Shown: positions 1 to 7,244 of the stretch, one piece after another
How the letters are laid out: every line of letters starts with the position of its first letter
How positions within the stretch are numbered: the first letter of the stretch is position 1
NCBI RefSeq assembly: GCF_021730615.1
Contig: NZ_JAJLMN010000001.1
Coordinates: forward strand, 5,547,501-5,611,500
Direction of reading: 5' to 3'
Length of the DNA: 64,000 nucleotides
Source of the DNA: Lichenibacterium dinghuense
GTDB lineage: Bacteria; Pseudomonadota; Alphaproteobacteria; Rhizobiales; Beijerinckiaceae
Notes under the pieces: model-generated
What the model was told of the DNA's origin: nothing
The model's database searches: none
What the model saw: only the letters and a program-made list of their open reading frames with translations
Translations under genes and position numbers: made by a program

Positions 1-5
1 TCGAG

Positions 6-698
6 GTGCGCTGCATGCCGCCCCTGGGCGACGACGGCCTGCCCGTGGGCGGGGGCTTCCCGGCCTGCGTCGACGAGGAGGACGAGCCCGCGGACGAGGC
101 GCCCGTATGTGACGGCGGGGACGATCGCAACTTCGACGACGAGGAGGATGGTGACGAAGACGACGGGGGCGCGCATGTCGCCGCCCCGGCCGCACCCATC
201 ATACCCGCTAAAGGGGCCGACAGGGGCACCTACGTGGTCGCGCGCGTCAAGCGGCAGGGGGGTACGCCACCCGTCCCCGGACGCATGCACGTCGCCATGA
301 GCGACGGCTGGGTCGAGCACGTGTCGGGGCCGCGCGTCGAGGTGCCGATGGTCGAGCTCCGGGCGCTCAGGACCAGGTGCGGCATGGTCATGCGCCTGAG
401 GGCGGCCGCGCTGCTCGCTGACCGGCGGTCCGCGACGGTGCGCCTGACTACTGCCGAGTGGTCCCTCTATACTACCCACGACGCCGTCATCTCCCCGGCC
501 GCCGTCGTGCGCGGCTACCTTGAGCCGGGCGTCGAGGACCTCGGGCGCGCGTGCCCTAGCGTGTCCGTGGACCTGCAGGAGCGGCGCCGGAAGGGCATGG
601 TCACGGGTGTGGCCCTGACCTTCCGCAGGGAGCGCCCGCGGGTCGCGTCGAGCAAGGCATCGAAGGCCAAGGCGCCGAAGGTTCGGGCGGACGCCTGA
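6..698 (+). CDS. Hypothetical island protein, acidic N-terminus and basic C-terminus
   Basis: No family is recognised. The first ~60 residues are very acidic (runs of D and E). The middle (residues ~75-200) looks like a compact mixed fold, and the last ~20 residues form a Lys/Ala-rich basic tail. A GTG at 6 and an ATG at 15 could both start it, but the frame stays open to the edge of the window, so the true start may lie further left. It is convergent with the next gene, and a 10-bp-stem hairpin lies between them. The charge layout could suit nucleic-acid or protein binding, but nothing shows a function. Confidence 0.5.
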   Translation: MRCMPPLGDDGLPVGGGFPACVDEEDEPADEAPVCDGGDDRNFDDEEDGDEDDGGAHVAAPAAPIIPAKGADRGTYVVARVKRQGGTPPVPGRMHVAMSDGWVEHVSGPRVEVPMVELRALRTRCGMVMRLRAAALLADRRSATVRLTTAEWSLYTTHDAVISPAAVVRGYLEPGVEDLGRACPSVSVDLQERRRKGMVTGVALTFRRERPRVASSKASKAKAPKVRADA

Positions 699-761
699 CC
701 TGCCCGTGAGCGATGACCGCTCAGCCTGGGCTACGCGCGAGTCGCCCGACGGCGGGAGCGG

Positions 762-791
762 CGCGGACTGCATCCCAGGACGCAGTCCGCG
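762..791. terminator. Hairpin between convergent genes (no T-run)
   Basis: A perfect 10-bp inverted repeat, CGCGGACTGC (762-771) and GCAGTCCGCG (782-791), encloses a 10-base loop. It lies between a plus-strand gene ending at 698 and a minus-strand gene ending at 821. It could stop transcription from both sides, but no U-tract follows on either strand, so factor-independent termination is uncertain. It could also be a protein-binding dyad. Confidence 0.45.
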
Positions 792-820
792 TAGGTAATA
801 TGGGACGGCGCTCTCGGGCG

Positions 821-1231
821 TTACCTGGACGTGATGGCGTCCGGCTCCATGGCCCACACGGCGGCCTCGTCCCTGCGCGTCCTGAGGCGGGCCCCGACGC
901 GCAGGCGCGACCTGAGGCGGCGCTGCAGGTCAGGCGTCTCCGCCACGCCCGCGAGCTGCAGAGCCTCCCCGATGCCGCGCAACATCGCGACCGTCACCGG
1001 GTCCGTCCGCGACCTGCCCTCGAGGCACAGCGCGATACCGTCGATGAGGAGGCTGTCGAGGGCGTGGCCGACAGGCTCGCCCGACGCCCTGGCAGCCGCG
1101 CGGAACCGACGCTTGCGGTCGCGGTCGGCCACCAGGCGCCGCTCATGGACGTCGGGGACGGCTCCGTCGGGCCGCACGCCGTTGGCGGCAAGGAGACGTG
1201 CGAGCTGCTGCACGAGGGCGGGGTCGGTCAT
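821..1231 (-). CDS. Hypothetical island protein, helical and Arg-rich
   Basis: 136 residues, no recognised family. The start (complement 1229-1231, MTDPALVQQL) is chosen over upstream in-frame starts because AGGAGA sits six bases before it. The sequence looks mostly alpha-helical with many Arg residues (DRDRKRRFRAAAR around residues 45-57; LQRRLRSRLRVGARLRTRR near 105-123). The amino-acid pattern is that of a real protein, unlike the overlapping plus-strand reading. It is divergent from the small Ala-rich gene at 1341, with ~110 bp between them. Confidence 0.6.
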   Translation of the reverse strand: MTDPALVQQLARLLAANGVRPDGAVPDVHERRLVADRDRKRRFRAAARASGEPVGHALDSLLIDGIALCLEGRSRTDPVTVAMLRGIGEALQLAGVAETPDLQRRLRSRLRVGARLRTRRDEAAVWAMEPDAITSR

Positions 1232-1340
1232 GTCGGCTCTCCTGTGGACCAGCGTCTGAGAAGCCATGAGGCGGCGAATCGGTGGCGCGACGGGCGGGCC
1301 CGTGGCAGCCATGGTGTCGTGATCTGAGGCGGAGGCGACG

Positions 1341-1574
1341 ATGGCTCACACGATGTTCGACGTCGCCTTGACGGCCCGCATGGGGGCTGACGCCATGGGC
1401 GCCGCGACTGCCCAGGCGTCCCGAATGGTGCGTGGCGCCGTCGCACTGCGCGACGCCCAGGTCCGCGCCGCGGACGCCCGCCAGGGCCGTGCCGCCGCGG
1501 AGGACCGCTTGGCCGCCTCCACCGCCCGCCTTGCCTGCGCCCGGGCAGCACGCGCGGCCGCCCGGGCTTCCTGA
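1341..1574 (+). CDS. Small Ala/Arg-rich helical protein
   Basis: 77 residues, no recognised family. GGAGG five bases before the ATG supports this start and strand. Residues ~30-77 are Ala/Arg-rich (repeated A-R-A and A-A-R units), consistent with one long helix or a short coiled coil, with no signal peptide. Composition is biased enough that the minus-strand reading of the same bases is also open. The strand assignment therefore rests mainly on the ribosome-binding site and the neighbouring divergent gene. Confidence 0.45.
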   Translation: MAHTMFDVALTARMGADAMGAATAQASRMVRGAVALRDAQVRAADARQGRAAAEDRLAASTARLACARAARAAARAS

Positions 1575-1606
1575 ATCGAAAGGGCGGCCACCGGAGCCGC
1601 CCTCCA

Positions 1607-2029
1607 TCACGCGTCGGCCGGGGCGAGGGCGCTGCCCTCGGGCTCTTTGTCCGGCTCCCACGCCGTCGGGGGCGCGACGGGCTGCTCCGCCTTGGGCCGC
1701 CGCGCCTCGGCCTTGCGCGCCACCTCGGCCCGCCTGAGCTCGTCCCTCAGCTCCCTCGTCGCCTCGAGCTGGGCCTCCGCGAGGGTGGCGGACTCCTCGT
1801 GCCGCGTCTGCGCGTCCTGCCTGTCGGCCTGAGCCTGCGCCGCCGCCTGCGCGGCCGTGTCCGCGTCGGCCTGCGCCCGGACGCGCTCGGCACGCTCCGC
1901 GTCCAGCGACCTGCCCGTCAGGCCCTGCCACGACCACCGGAACGCCCAGTCGAATAGGCCGACGCCCGACGCGACCGTGGCGCCGCACAGCCGCCCCAGG
2001 CCCCTCAGGGCCATCATCAGAAAACGCAT
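1607..2029 (-). CDS. Predicted membrane-associated coiled-coil protein
   Basis: 140 residues, no recognised family. The first ~40 residues are hydrophobic or amphipathic and aromatic-rich (LFDWAFRWSWQGLTG near 24-38) and could associate with the membrane. Residues ~42-118 are a heptad-like Ala/Gln/Glu/Arg coiled coil, and the tail is Pro/Glu-rich. The start ATG overlaps the upstream stop as TGATG, with AAGGAG shortly before it, so it is probably translationally coupled to the 86-residue gene upstream. A small membrane-tethered scaffold is one reading, but that is inference only. Confidence 0.6.
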   Translation of the reverse strand: MRFLMMALRGLGRLCGATVASGVGLFDWAFRWSWQGLTGRSLDAERAERVRAQADADTAAQAAAQAQADRQDAQTRHEESATLAEAQLEATRELRDELRRAEVARKAEARRPKAEQPVAPPTAWEPDKEPEGSALAPADA

Positions 2030-2289
2030 CACTTCGCTCCTTCCTTGGTGAACCGGGACGACCTGATGGTCTCCGCCTCGGTCGTCGCGGTCTTCATCGC
2101 CACGATCCTGGCCCTCACCCGCGCGACCTGGCCGACTTCGTCCAGGATCGCCGCGCGCTCCTGCATGGCCAGGATGGCGCGCTTTCTGACCGCCGCCCTG
2201 TACTCGGGCGTGGTGACCATGCGCCCCGTCGGCTCGGGCGCCGGGACGGGCGGCGCGGGCCGCGTGAGGCGCCTCAACAGACCCAGCAT
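2029..2289 (-). CDS. Small hypothetical protein coupled to a coiled-coil protein
   Basis: 86 residues, no recognised family. A short Leu/Arg N-terminus and a Pro-rich linker (residues ~10-22) are followed by a charged helical region of ~55 residues. Its TGA overlaps the ATG of the next minus-strand gene, so the two form a coupled pair transcribed away from the divergent HTH gene at 2451. The shared region 2290-2450 presumably holds both promoters. Confidence 0.55.
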   Translation of the reverse strand: MLGLLRRLTRPAPPVPAPEPTGRMVTTPEYRAAVRKRAILAMQERAAILDEVGQVARVRARIVAMKTATTEAETIRSSRFTKEGAK

Positions 2290-2368
2290 GCCCGTCTCCC
2301 GATGTGGCGCCGCTGCCCGTCCGCGACGCCCAGGAGCAGAGTCTCACGCCGCCTAGAAAGAGGCGAGA

Positions 2369-2451
2369 TGCCTCAAAAAAATTCTCTTCGCACGAGGCGT
2401 TCCTGTTCTGTCTGATTGCTGTCTTGCCTCATTTGGGCGCATCGTGAGGCA
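2369..2451. promoter_or_regulatory. Three TGCCTCA motifs in a divergent control region
   Basis: TGCCTCA occurs at 2369-2375 and 2425-2431 and, inverted as TGAGGCA, at 2445-2451. The last two form an inverted pair with starts 20 bp apart, about two helical turns, and the final site touches the proposed start codon at 2451. The region separates a minus-strand pair from a plus-strand HTH gene. This fits operator sites for that HTH protein or for the GcrA-like protein after it. Assignment of the binding protein is inference. Confidence 0.45.
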
Positions 2452-2738
2452 TGGTGCCAGCACATCAGATGACCCCCGCGCAACTGCTCGCCGCCCTGGG
2501 CGAGGCCGCCTACGGCCCGGCATGGAGGCGGCAGCTTGCCCGGTCCATGGATGTCGCTCCCGCCACCATCGACCGCGTGGTCCAGAGCGGTCGCATGCGG
2601 CGCTTCGTGCGGGACCGCTTCCGCATGTGGTGCCGTCGCGAACACGCCGCCCTGGCGCACAGGGCGGCGCGCCTCGTCGAGCTCGCGTCCACGGGCGCTG
2701 CTCTCCCCGACAACCCCACCACTGAGGATGACGCCTGA
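2451..2738 (+). CDS. Small HTH-like DNA-binding protein
   Basis: 95 residues. Residues ~8-50 have the spacing of a helix-turn-helix (LLAALGEAAYGPAWRRQLAR, then MDVAPATIDRVVQSG), as in XRE-like phage and island regulators. The rest is Arg-rich and helical with an acidic end. It is the first gene of a plus-strand run reaching 4977, and its stop lies just before the GcrA-like start. The start is uncertain: the ATG at 2451 has GAGG too close, and the ATG at 2469 lacks a site. The TGCCTCA motifs in front suggest autoregulation. Confidence 0.55.
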   Translation: MVPAHQMTPAQLLAALGEAAYGPAWRRQLARSMDVAPATIDRVVQSGRMRRFVRDRFRMWCRREHAALAHRAARLVELASTGAALPDNPTTEDDA

Positions 2739-2739
2739 C

Positions 2740-3450
2740 ATGCCGAACGCACCCGCCTATGAACTCGTCGTCGGGACCGTGACCGCCCGCGTCCGCCCGC
2801 CCCGCAACGCGTCCGCGCACCCGTGGCGCCGCACCAGCCGCGACGGCGTCGTGACCGTCGAGCGCGCGCCCGGCCTCGCAGGGGACGTCGCCGCCCGCCC
2901 GGTCACCCCCGCCGAGCGCGACGAGAGGGACCGCATGATTTACGAGGCGGTGGCCGCGGGCGCTCGCTGCCGCGAGGTCGGCACCCGCTTCGGCAGGTCC
3001 AAAAACAGCGTCATCGGCATCGTTGACCGGTACCGCGCCCGTCACAGGCTCCCGGTGCCCGCGCCCGTCAACGACGCCGTCTCCTCGCGCAACGTCGCGC
3101 GCAACGCTGCCGTCGTCGCGGCCCTCCGCGACGGCGCCACCCCTCGCGAGGCGGCCGAGCGCTGCGGGGTCAGCGTCGACGTCGTGCGCGGCGTCCGCAC
3201 CCGCGCCGTCGCCTCGGGCGCCCTGCCGCCACCGCCGCCGCCCGTCGCGAGGCGACCGACGCTGGTCCGGTCCGCGCCCGTGGTGTGCGCCCCGGTCGAC
3301 GTGGTCCGCGTCGGGCTGTTGGACGTGGGGCGGGGGCAGTGCCGCGACCTCGGCGACGACAGGCTGTGCTGCTGCCAGCCCACCGTTGGGACGACGAGCT
3401 GGTGCCTCGGTCACCTCGCCATCTACACGCGCGCGAGGAGGGCCGCGTGA
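2740..3450 (+). CDS. GcrA-like transcriptional regulator encoded on the mobile element
   Basis: 236 residues. Residues ~65-101 contain a helix-turn-helix with the core SKNSVIGIVDRYR, closely matching the RNAVIGKVHR core of GcrA, the alphaproteobacterial cell-cycle regulator. A second HTH-like segment spans ~121-157 (TPREAAERCGVSVDVVRGV). A Cys/His-rich C-terminus (C201, C210-C212, W221-C222, H225) resembles the GcrA C-terminal motif. Canonical GcrA has one N-terminal HTH, so the second segment and the ~60-residue N-extension are unusual. The start at 2740 directly follows the upstream stop. GcrA works through sigma-70 RNA polymerase; whether this protein does so is inference. Confidence 0.65.
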   Translation: MPNAPAYELVVGTVTARVRPPRNASAHPWRRTSRDGVVTVERAPGLAGDVAARPVTPAERDERDRMIYEAVAAGARCREVGTRFGRSKNSVIGIVDRYRARHRLPVPAPVNDAVSSRNVARNAAVVAALRDGATPREAAERCGVSVDVVRGVRTRAVASGALPPPPPPVARRPTLVRSAPVVCAPVDVVRVGLLDVGRGQCRDLGDDRLCCCQPTVGTTSWCLGHLAIYTRARRAA

Positions 3451-3653
3451 TGCGCTTCGACATCAGCCGCGACTTCGACCTGGACCTCGACGACGACGAG
3501 GACCTCGCCCCGCCGTCCCTCGACGACGCGGACCCGGACGCGCCCCAGCCCGAGGACGGCGACGACCTGCCGCCTTGGTACCACGAAGACCCGTGGACCA
3601 TGGCGCAGGCGGAGGAGGCCTACTGGGCCCGCGTGGAGGCTCTTGATGGCTGA
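3450..3653 (+). CDS. Small, strongly acidic hypothetical protein
   Basis: 67 residues, no recognised family. The ATG overlaps the upstream TGA as TGATG, so it is probably coupled to the GcrA-like gene. Residues ~6-42 are dominated by Asp and Glu (FDLDLDDDEDLAPPSLDD), and the C-terminal third is aromatic (PPWYHEDPW). Such acidic proteins can mimic DNA, but no evidence beyond charge supports that here. Confidence 0.5.
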   Translation: MRFDISRDFDLDLDDDEDLAPPSLDDADPDAPQPEDGDDLPPWYHEDPWTMAQAEEAYWARVEALDG

Positions 3654-3888
3654 CGCGCCCCGCCTACCGCCGCCGGGGCGCGCGCGGTTCCCGGCCCGCC
3701 CCGTCGTCTCGCCCGCGCCGGCCTACGTGCCGCCGCCGCGCCCGCCGGAGGCGTGGCACGTCACGTGGGCCCGCGGCGCGCCCGCCCGCGCCCGGGCCGC
3801 CCGACTCGCCGCCCTGGCCGAGCGCCGCGCCGCCGCCGGCCTCGCCCCCCTCGGACTCACCGCCAATCCGGAGCGCCCCCATGCCTGA
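3646..3888 (+). CDS. Small Pro/Arg/Ala-rich hypothetical protein
   Basis: 80 residues, no recognised family. The ATG at 3646 lies inside the end of the preceding gene (8-base overlap), with GGAGG six bases upstream. The first half is Pro-rich with PPP runs and the second half is an Arg/Ala helix. It overlaps the next gene by 8 bases, continuing the compact overlapped organisation of the cassette. Confidence 0.45.
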   Translation: MADAPRLPPPGRARFPARPVVSPAPAYVPPPRPPEAWHVTWARGAPARARAARLAALAERRAAAGLAPLGLTANPERPHA

Positions 3889-4690
3889 CGACCAGCCCGT
3901 CTACCCGCTCCCGCCGGAGGTCCTGGGCCTGAGGTGGCACAGCACGCGCATGCAGACGACGCGCTACGGCTTCCGTCGCATGTCCCACGCCCACGCGACG
4001 GACGACTTCCGCGACCTCTGGGGCAGCAGCGATGGATACCAGGGGCTCAAGCGAATGGGCTTCACGCTCGAGCGCGACGCGGCGCGCGTCGTCCACTGGG
4101 GCGGCGAGACCACCTACGACCCGGCTGACGTCGACGCCCTCGCGGCGCGAGTGGAGGCTGACAGGGCGCGGGAGCGCGCGGAGGCCCGCCGCGTCCGGGA
4201 CCTGCTCCAGCACGAGGTCGACACCCATGCGTGGGCCCTGTCGCGGGAGAGCGTGACGTGGGCAAGGGCGCTGCTCTCGGACGGCCTGGGACGCTTCGGG
4301 GCCAGGAAGGAGGCGCTGGAGCTCGTGGCCAAGTTCGAGGCCGCCGTCGCCAAGGCGGGGCGCGCCGTCGAGCGCGCCATGGCGGCGACGGCGCCCGAGG
4401 ACGTGGCGCGGTGCCACCACCCGGAGGTCCGCGGTGCCGTCCACGAGGCGTGCGTGCTCCTCAGCACCATGGACGAGGACCACGCGGCCGTGCGCAACAG
4501 CATGGGGTGGAGCAAGGCCACGAGCCACCGTGGGCACTGGCTCGCCGAGCTGCCCGAGCTGTCGCCCGACCTCGCGGCCGTCGGCCTCGGGCTGGTCCGC
4601 AGGCACCTCGGGCAGCTGCGCCCGGATCTGGGCCGCGTGCTCGCCGCGCTGCCGGCCCCGCCCGCCGCGCAGCGGAGGCTCGAGCTGTGA
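3881..4690 (+). CDS. Hypothetical island protein with helical centre
   Basis: 269 residues, no recognised family. The N-terminal ~75 residues are mixed, with aromatic residues (TTRYGFRRMSHAHATDDFRD). Residues ~80-170 are highly charged and helical (ADRARERAEARRVRDLL). The C-terminal part contains a conserved-looking segment (MDEDHAAVRNSMGWSKATS) followed by Leu-rich helices. It is cytoplasmic by appearance, with no signal peptide or membrane segment. It overlaps the genes before (8 bases) and after (GTGA), so it belongs to the same transcription unit as the GcrA-like gene. Confidence 0.6.
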   Translation: MPDDQPVYPLPPEVLGLRWHSTRMQTTRYGFRRMSHAHATDDFRDLWGSSDGYQGLKRMGFTLERDAARVVHWGGETTYDPADVDALAARVEADRARERAEARRVRDLLQHEVDTHAWALSRESVTWARALLSDGLGRFGARKEALELVAKFEAAVAKAGRAVERAMAATAPEDVARCHHPEVRGAVHEACVLLSTMDEDHAAVRNSMGWSKATSHRGHWLAELPELSPDLAAVGLGLVRRHLGQLRPDLGRVLAALPAPPAAQRRLEL

Positions 4691-4977
4691 CGGCCTGGGA
4701 CCTCGACGCGGCACAGGCCGAGGTCGGGCCCAGTGGCAACCCGTGGCGCCTGTGGCGCTACGAATGGGCCGTGCACGTGGACGGCTGGACACACGGGTGC
4801 CGCAAGCGCGGCACCCGATACACCGATGCCGCCGCCGCCGACGCGGCATTCATGGTCGCCCTCGCCGAGGGGCGACCCGTGGTCATGACGCAGACCTCGA
4901 CGCTCCTGCGCCCAGCCTATGCTCCTAAGCGCACCACCATCCTGGTCAGGCACCACGCCTACCCGTACGGACGTTAA
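4687..4977 (+). CDS. Small hypothetical protein, last gene of the 2451-4977 cassette
   Basis: 96 residues, no recognised family. The GTG start overlaps the upstream stop as GTGA. The protein is Trp/Tyr-rich near the N-terminus (NPWRLWRYEWAVHVDGW), with Arg/His/Tyr at the end. After its stop comes ~370 bp without a clear gene, containing a terminator-like hairpin at 5134-5152. This supports it being the end of the operon. Confidence 0.5.
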   Translation: MTAWDLDAAQAEVGPSGNPWRLWRYEWAVHVDGWTHGCRKRGTRYTDAAAADAAFMVALAEGRPVVMTQTSTLLRPAYAPKRTTILVRHHAYPYGR

Positions 4978-5349
4978 CCGTGTCGCCACGACACCCCGTG
5001 ACGTGCTGCGTCACCGTGGTATGGTACGGACAGCGCGGGGGAGACCCCGTCGCCGGGCTAGTCCCCGATGGAAAGCTGTCCCGCCCGCGATCATCCCTTC
5101 GCGGCGGGCTGGCCCCGTCGAGGTCCGTGCGCGGAGCCGAAGCGGCTCTTTTGGGGTGCTGCCTGCAGTGCAGTCGGGCGAGAGGCATGGCCGCCGAGAA
5201 ACGGCCACACGGGGGCGCCCGCCATAGCGCCACGTGGCCCTCTCGCGCGAAGGCGCACCCGGACCATGCTGTATCACGCCTATGTCGACCACCGGGACTA
5301 CCGTCCCCCGACGCCGCCGCGACCGCTCTCGAAGCGGGAGGGGCGCATC
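4978..5349. other. Intergenic stretch within the element
   Basis: No convincing gene is seen. It holds a 6-bp dyad, GTGACG (4998-5003) and CGTCAC (5009-5014), and a terminator-like hairpin at 5134-5152. A further in-frame ATG at 5266 could lengthen the next gene but has no clear ribosome-binding site. The stretch probably separates the 2451-4977 operon from the recombination genes. Confidence 0.4.
5134..5152 (+). terminator. Rho-independent terminator-like hairpin
   Basis: The stem GAGCCG (5134-5139) and CGGCTC (5143-5148) has an AAG loop and is followed by TTTT. It lies downstream of the 2451-4977 gene run. The stem is short, so termination may be partial. Confidence 0.5.
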
Positions 5350-5565
5350 ATGACCCATGAGGGCTTCGAGAGCCGTCATAGGGACGCCGCCGCGCGTGCC
5401 GTCCTCCTCGTCGACATCGAGGAAGAGATCGACCGGCGCGACATGCTGAGGGCCGACGCGACAAGCGTCATGCGCCTCGCCGCGGGCTCGCTCGACGACC
5501 AGTCCCTGTCGACCGCGCAGCTCCGCGCGGCCCTCGACGTCATCCGCGGGCTCCCGACGCCGTGA
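5350..5565 (+). CDS. Small hypothetical protein upstream of the recombination genes
   Basis: 71 residues, no recognised family. The ATG at 5350 is chosen because GGGAGG lies about seven bases upstream; an alternative in-frame ATG at 5266 would add 28 residues. The sequence is acidic and helical (AVLLVDIEEEIDRRDMLRAD). Its stop overlaps the GTG of the HTH ORF that precedes the integrase, so the three may be cotranscribed. Confidence 0.5.
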   Translation: MTHEGFESRHRDAAARAVLLVDIEEEIDRRDMLRADATSVMRLAAGSLDDQSLSTAQLRAALDVIRGLPTP

Positions 5566-5972
5566 GCCCTGATCCGACGGCCCTCCTGCCGCTGGACCGT
5601 GCCGCCGAGCTCCCGCAGCTCGGCGGCATGTTCTCGCGCCGCGACCTCCGGCGCTACGCCGCCCGCCAGACCCGCCCGCTCCCGACCGTGAGGCCCGGGC
5701 GCGAATACCTGACCACGTCGGCATGGGTCGACGAGTGGCTGCTGGAGCTCAAATCGTGCCGCGACCCCGCCTCCCTGCTCATGCGGTCTGGCGCGCCGAC
5801 CGTGGCCACTGGTGCATCGCCGACGGGCGGGACCGGATCCGGATCGAGCCCGCACTCACGTCTCCAGGCCCGGCTGACGAGGCAGCCGCCCAGCTCGCCG
5901 TCGCGCGTTACGTCGTCGAGAAAGCCGACGCCGCCGCGCGGACGGCCGCCCCGCAAACCGACCGCGACCTGA
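5562..5972 (+). CDS. Excisionase-like HTH ORF overlapping the integrase start
   Basis: GTG start overlaps the preceding stop. Residues ~15-62 (LGGMFSRRDLRRYAAR, then a PTVRPGREYLTTSAWVDEW wing-like segment) resemble the MerR-like HTH of recombination directionality factors, which bind near att sites and favour excision. From about residue 65 the frame overlaps the integrase reading frame and becomes Ser/Pro/Arg-rich, as expected for an incidental reading. Either the gene truly ends within the integrase by long overlap, or the two are joined by a frameshift into one protein. The family call is tentative. Confidence 0.45.
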   Translation: MSPDPTALLPLDRAAELPQLGGMFSRRDLRRYAARQTRPLPTVRPGREYLTTSAWVDEWLLELKSCRDPASLLMRSGAPTVATGASPTGGTGSGSSPHSRLQARLTRQPPSSPSRVTSSRKPTPPRGRPPRKPTAT

Positions 5973-7072
5973 TGCAGGTCAGCATCGCCGAGGTCCTCGA
6001 CCGCTACCTGGAGCGGCGGGAGTCCGGCAAGAAGCCATGCGCGCGCCTCAACGAGGCGAAGCAGAGGGTCGCGAAGCTGATCGCCTTCTTCAAGGAGGAG
6101 GCGGTCGCCTTCGTCACGGAGTCGACCTGCGAGGACTTCGCCTCGTGGTGCGGCTCCGACAGCTACGCCAGGCGCTGCCTCGCAGACCTGCAGGCAGCCC
6201 TGAACGAAGCGCGCCGGGCGGCCCTGTTTCGCACGCCCGTCTTGGTCACGCTCCCGCCGCCGCCCGCGCCGAGCGAGGACCACCTGACGTTCGCGGAGGC
6301 CGTCGCCCTGGTGCTGACGGCGTGGCGGCACCGCGACTCGCAGCAGCGGCGCGTGGGCGGGACGTTCCAGCGCGTCGACGGGAAGCGGAAGTTGATCGGG
6401 GGCAAGCTGGAGGAGGTCGGCGGGTCGCAGCGCCCGTGGGCCCACGTCGGGCGGTTCATCGTGGTCGCGATCGCGACGTGCAGCCGGAGCTCGCGCGTCT
6501 ACGAGGCGAGCTACGCGCCCGAGCCCGGCCGGCCCTGGGTCGATCTGCAGAAGGGCGTCCTCTACCGGCAGGCGCCCGGGACGAAGGTCACCAAAAAGAA
6601 GGCCCCCACCATCGACCTCAGCCCACGCTTGGTCTCTGCCATGCGCCGATGGTCGTCTCCGCACACGGTCCGTGGCCGCGAGGTCCCCGGCGACCGTTAC
6701 GTCGTCCAGATGCGGTCGAGGCCGGTCGACCCGAAGGCCGGTTTCGTCCTCGTCGTCGAGGCCGCGGTCGCGGCGGCCCGGGCGGACGACGCGCGGCGCG
6801 AGGCGGTGGGGCTGGAGCCGCGGCGGCTGTTCCTGCGCGATGACGGAGCGCCGAAGGTGATCGTCCGCCACACGCTCAGGCACACGGGCATCACGTGGTT
6901 GGCCGAGACCCCCGGCGTCGACGTCGAGGACGTGTGCAGCTACGCGGGCATCACGCGCGCGATGTTTGATCGCGTCTACGGGCACGCCCATCGCGCGCGG
7001 TCGCGCAAGGTGGTGGCGGCCCAGACGCGCAAGCCCCGCAAGCCCAAGCCGAAGCCCGACGACGACGGCTGA
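5756..7072 (+). CDS. Tyrosine recombinase (phage-type integrase)
   Basis: 438 residues. It would catalyse site-specific recombination between element and chromosome, here at tRNA-Thr. The catalytic set is visible: Arg in CSRSSRVYE (~247), Lys in TKVTKKKAP (~280), the box HTLRHTGITWL (His ~372, Arg ~375) and the nucleophile Tyr in FDRVYGHAH (~408). The usual second-His position reads SYAGIT, so Tyr replaces His there. The GTG at 5756 is chosen because GGAG lies eight bases upstream and the resulting MPRPRLPAH-type N-terminus is common in integrases; an ATG at 5723 is in frame. The C-terminus is a Lys/Pro tail. Confidence 0.88.
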   Translation: MPRPRLPAHAVWRADRGHWCIADGRDRIRIEPALTSPGPADEAAAQLAVARYVVEKADAAARTAAPQTDRDLMQVSIAEVLDRYLERRESGKKPCARLNEAKQRVAKLIAFFKEEAVAFVTESTCEDFASWCGSDSYARRCLADLQAALNEARRAALFRTPVLVTLPPPPAPSEDHLTFAEAVALVLTAWRHRDSQQRRVGGTFQRVDGKRKLIGGKLEEVGGSQRPWAHVGRFIVVAIATCSRSSRVYEASYAPEPGRPWVDLQKGVLYRQAPGTKVTKKKAPTIDLSPRLVSAMRRWSSPHTVRGREVPGDRYVVQMRSRPVDPKAGFVLVVEAAVAAARADDARREAVGLEPRRLFLRDDGAPKVIVRHTLRHTGITWLAETPGVDVEDVCSYAGITRAMFDRVYGHAHRARSRKVVAAQTRKPRKPKPKPDDDG

Positions 7073-7163
7073 CGCGGCCCAAGCGCGGTGCGACTCGCGC
7101 GTTACCTGCCCCGCCGCGACCCCGCCGAGCGCGAAAAATGTGACCCAAACCTCAAAGCACCCG

Positions 7164-7192
7164 TTGACCTATTAACCATAGACGTCTACATC
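7164..7192 (+). promoter_or_regulatory. Possible sigma-70 promoter with overlapping palindrome
   Basis: TTGACC at 7164-7169 is followed after 17 bases by TACATC at 7187-7192, in a locally AT-richer stretch between the integrase and the next gene. The -35 element is good and the -10 is weak. An 8-base palindrome AGACGTCT lies at the end of the spacer and could be an operator. The gene starts 53 bases downstream. Confidence 0.35.
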
Positions 7193-7244
7193 TAATGCAT
7201 GGACGGAGGCGATCGGGCCGACGCCCCACGGAAGGACCGAGCAC

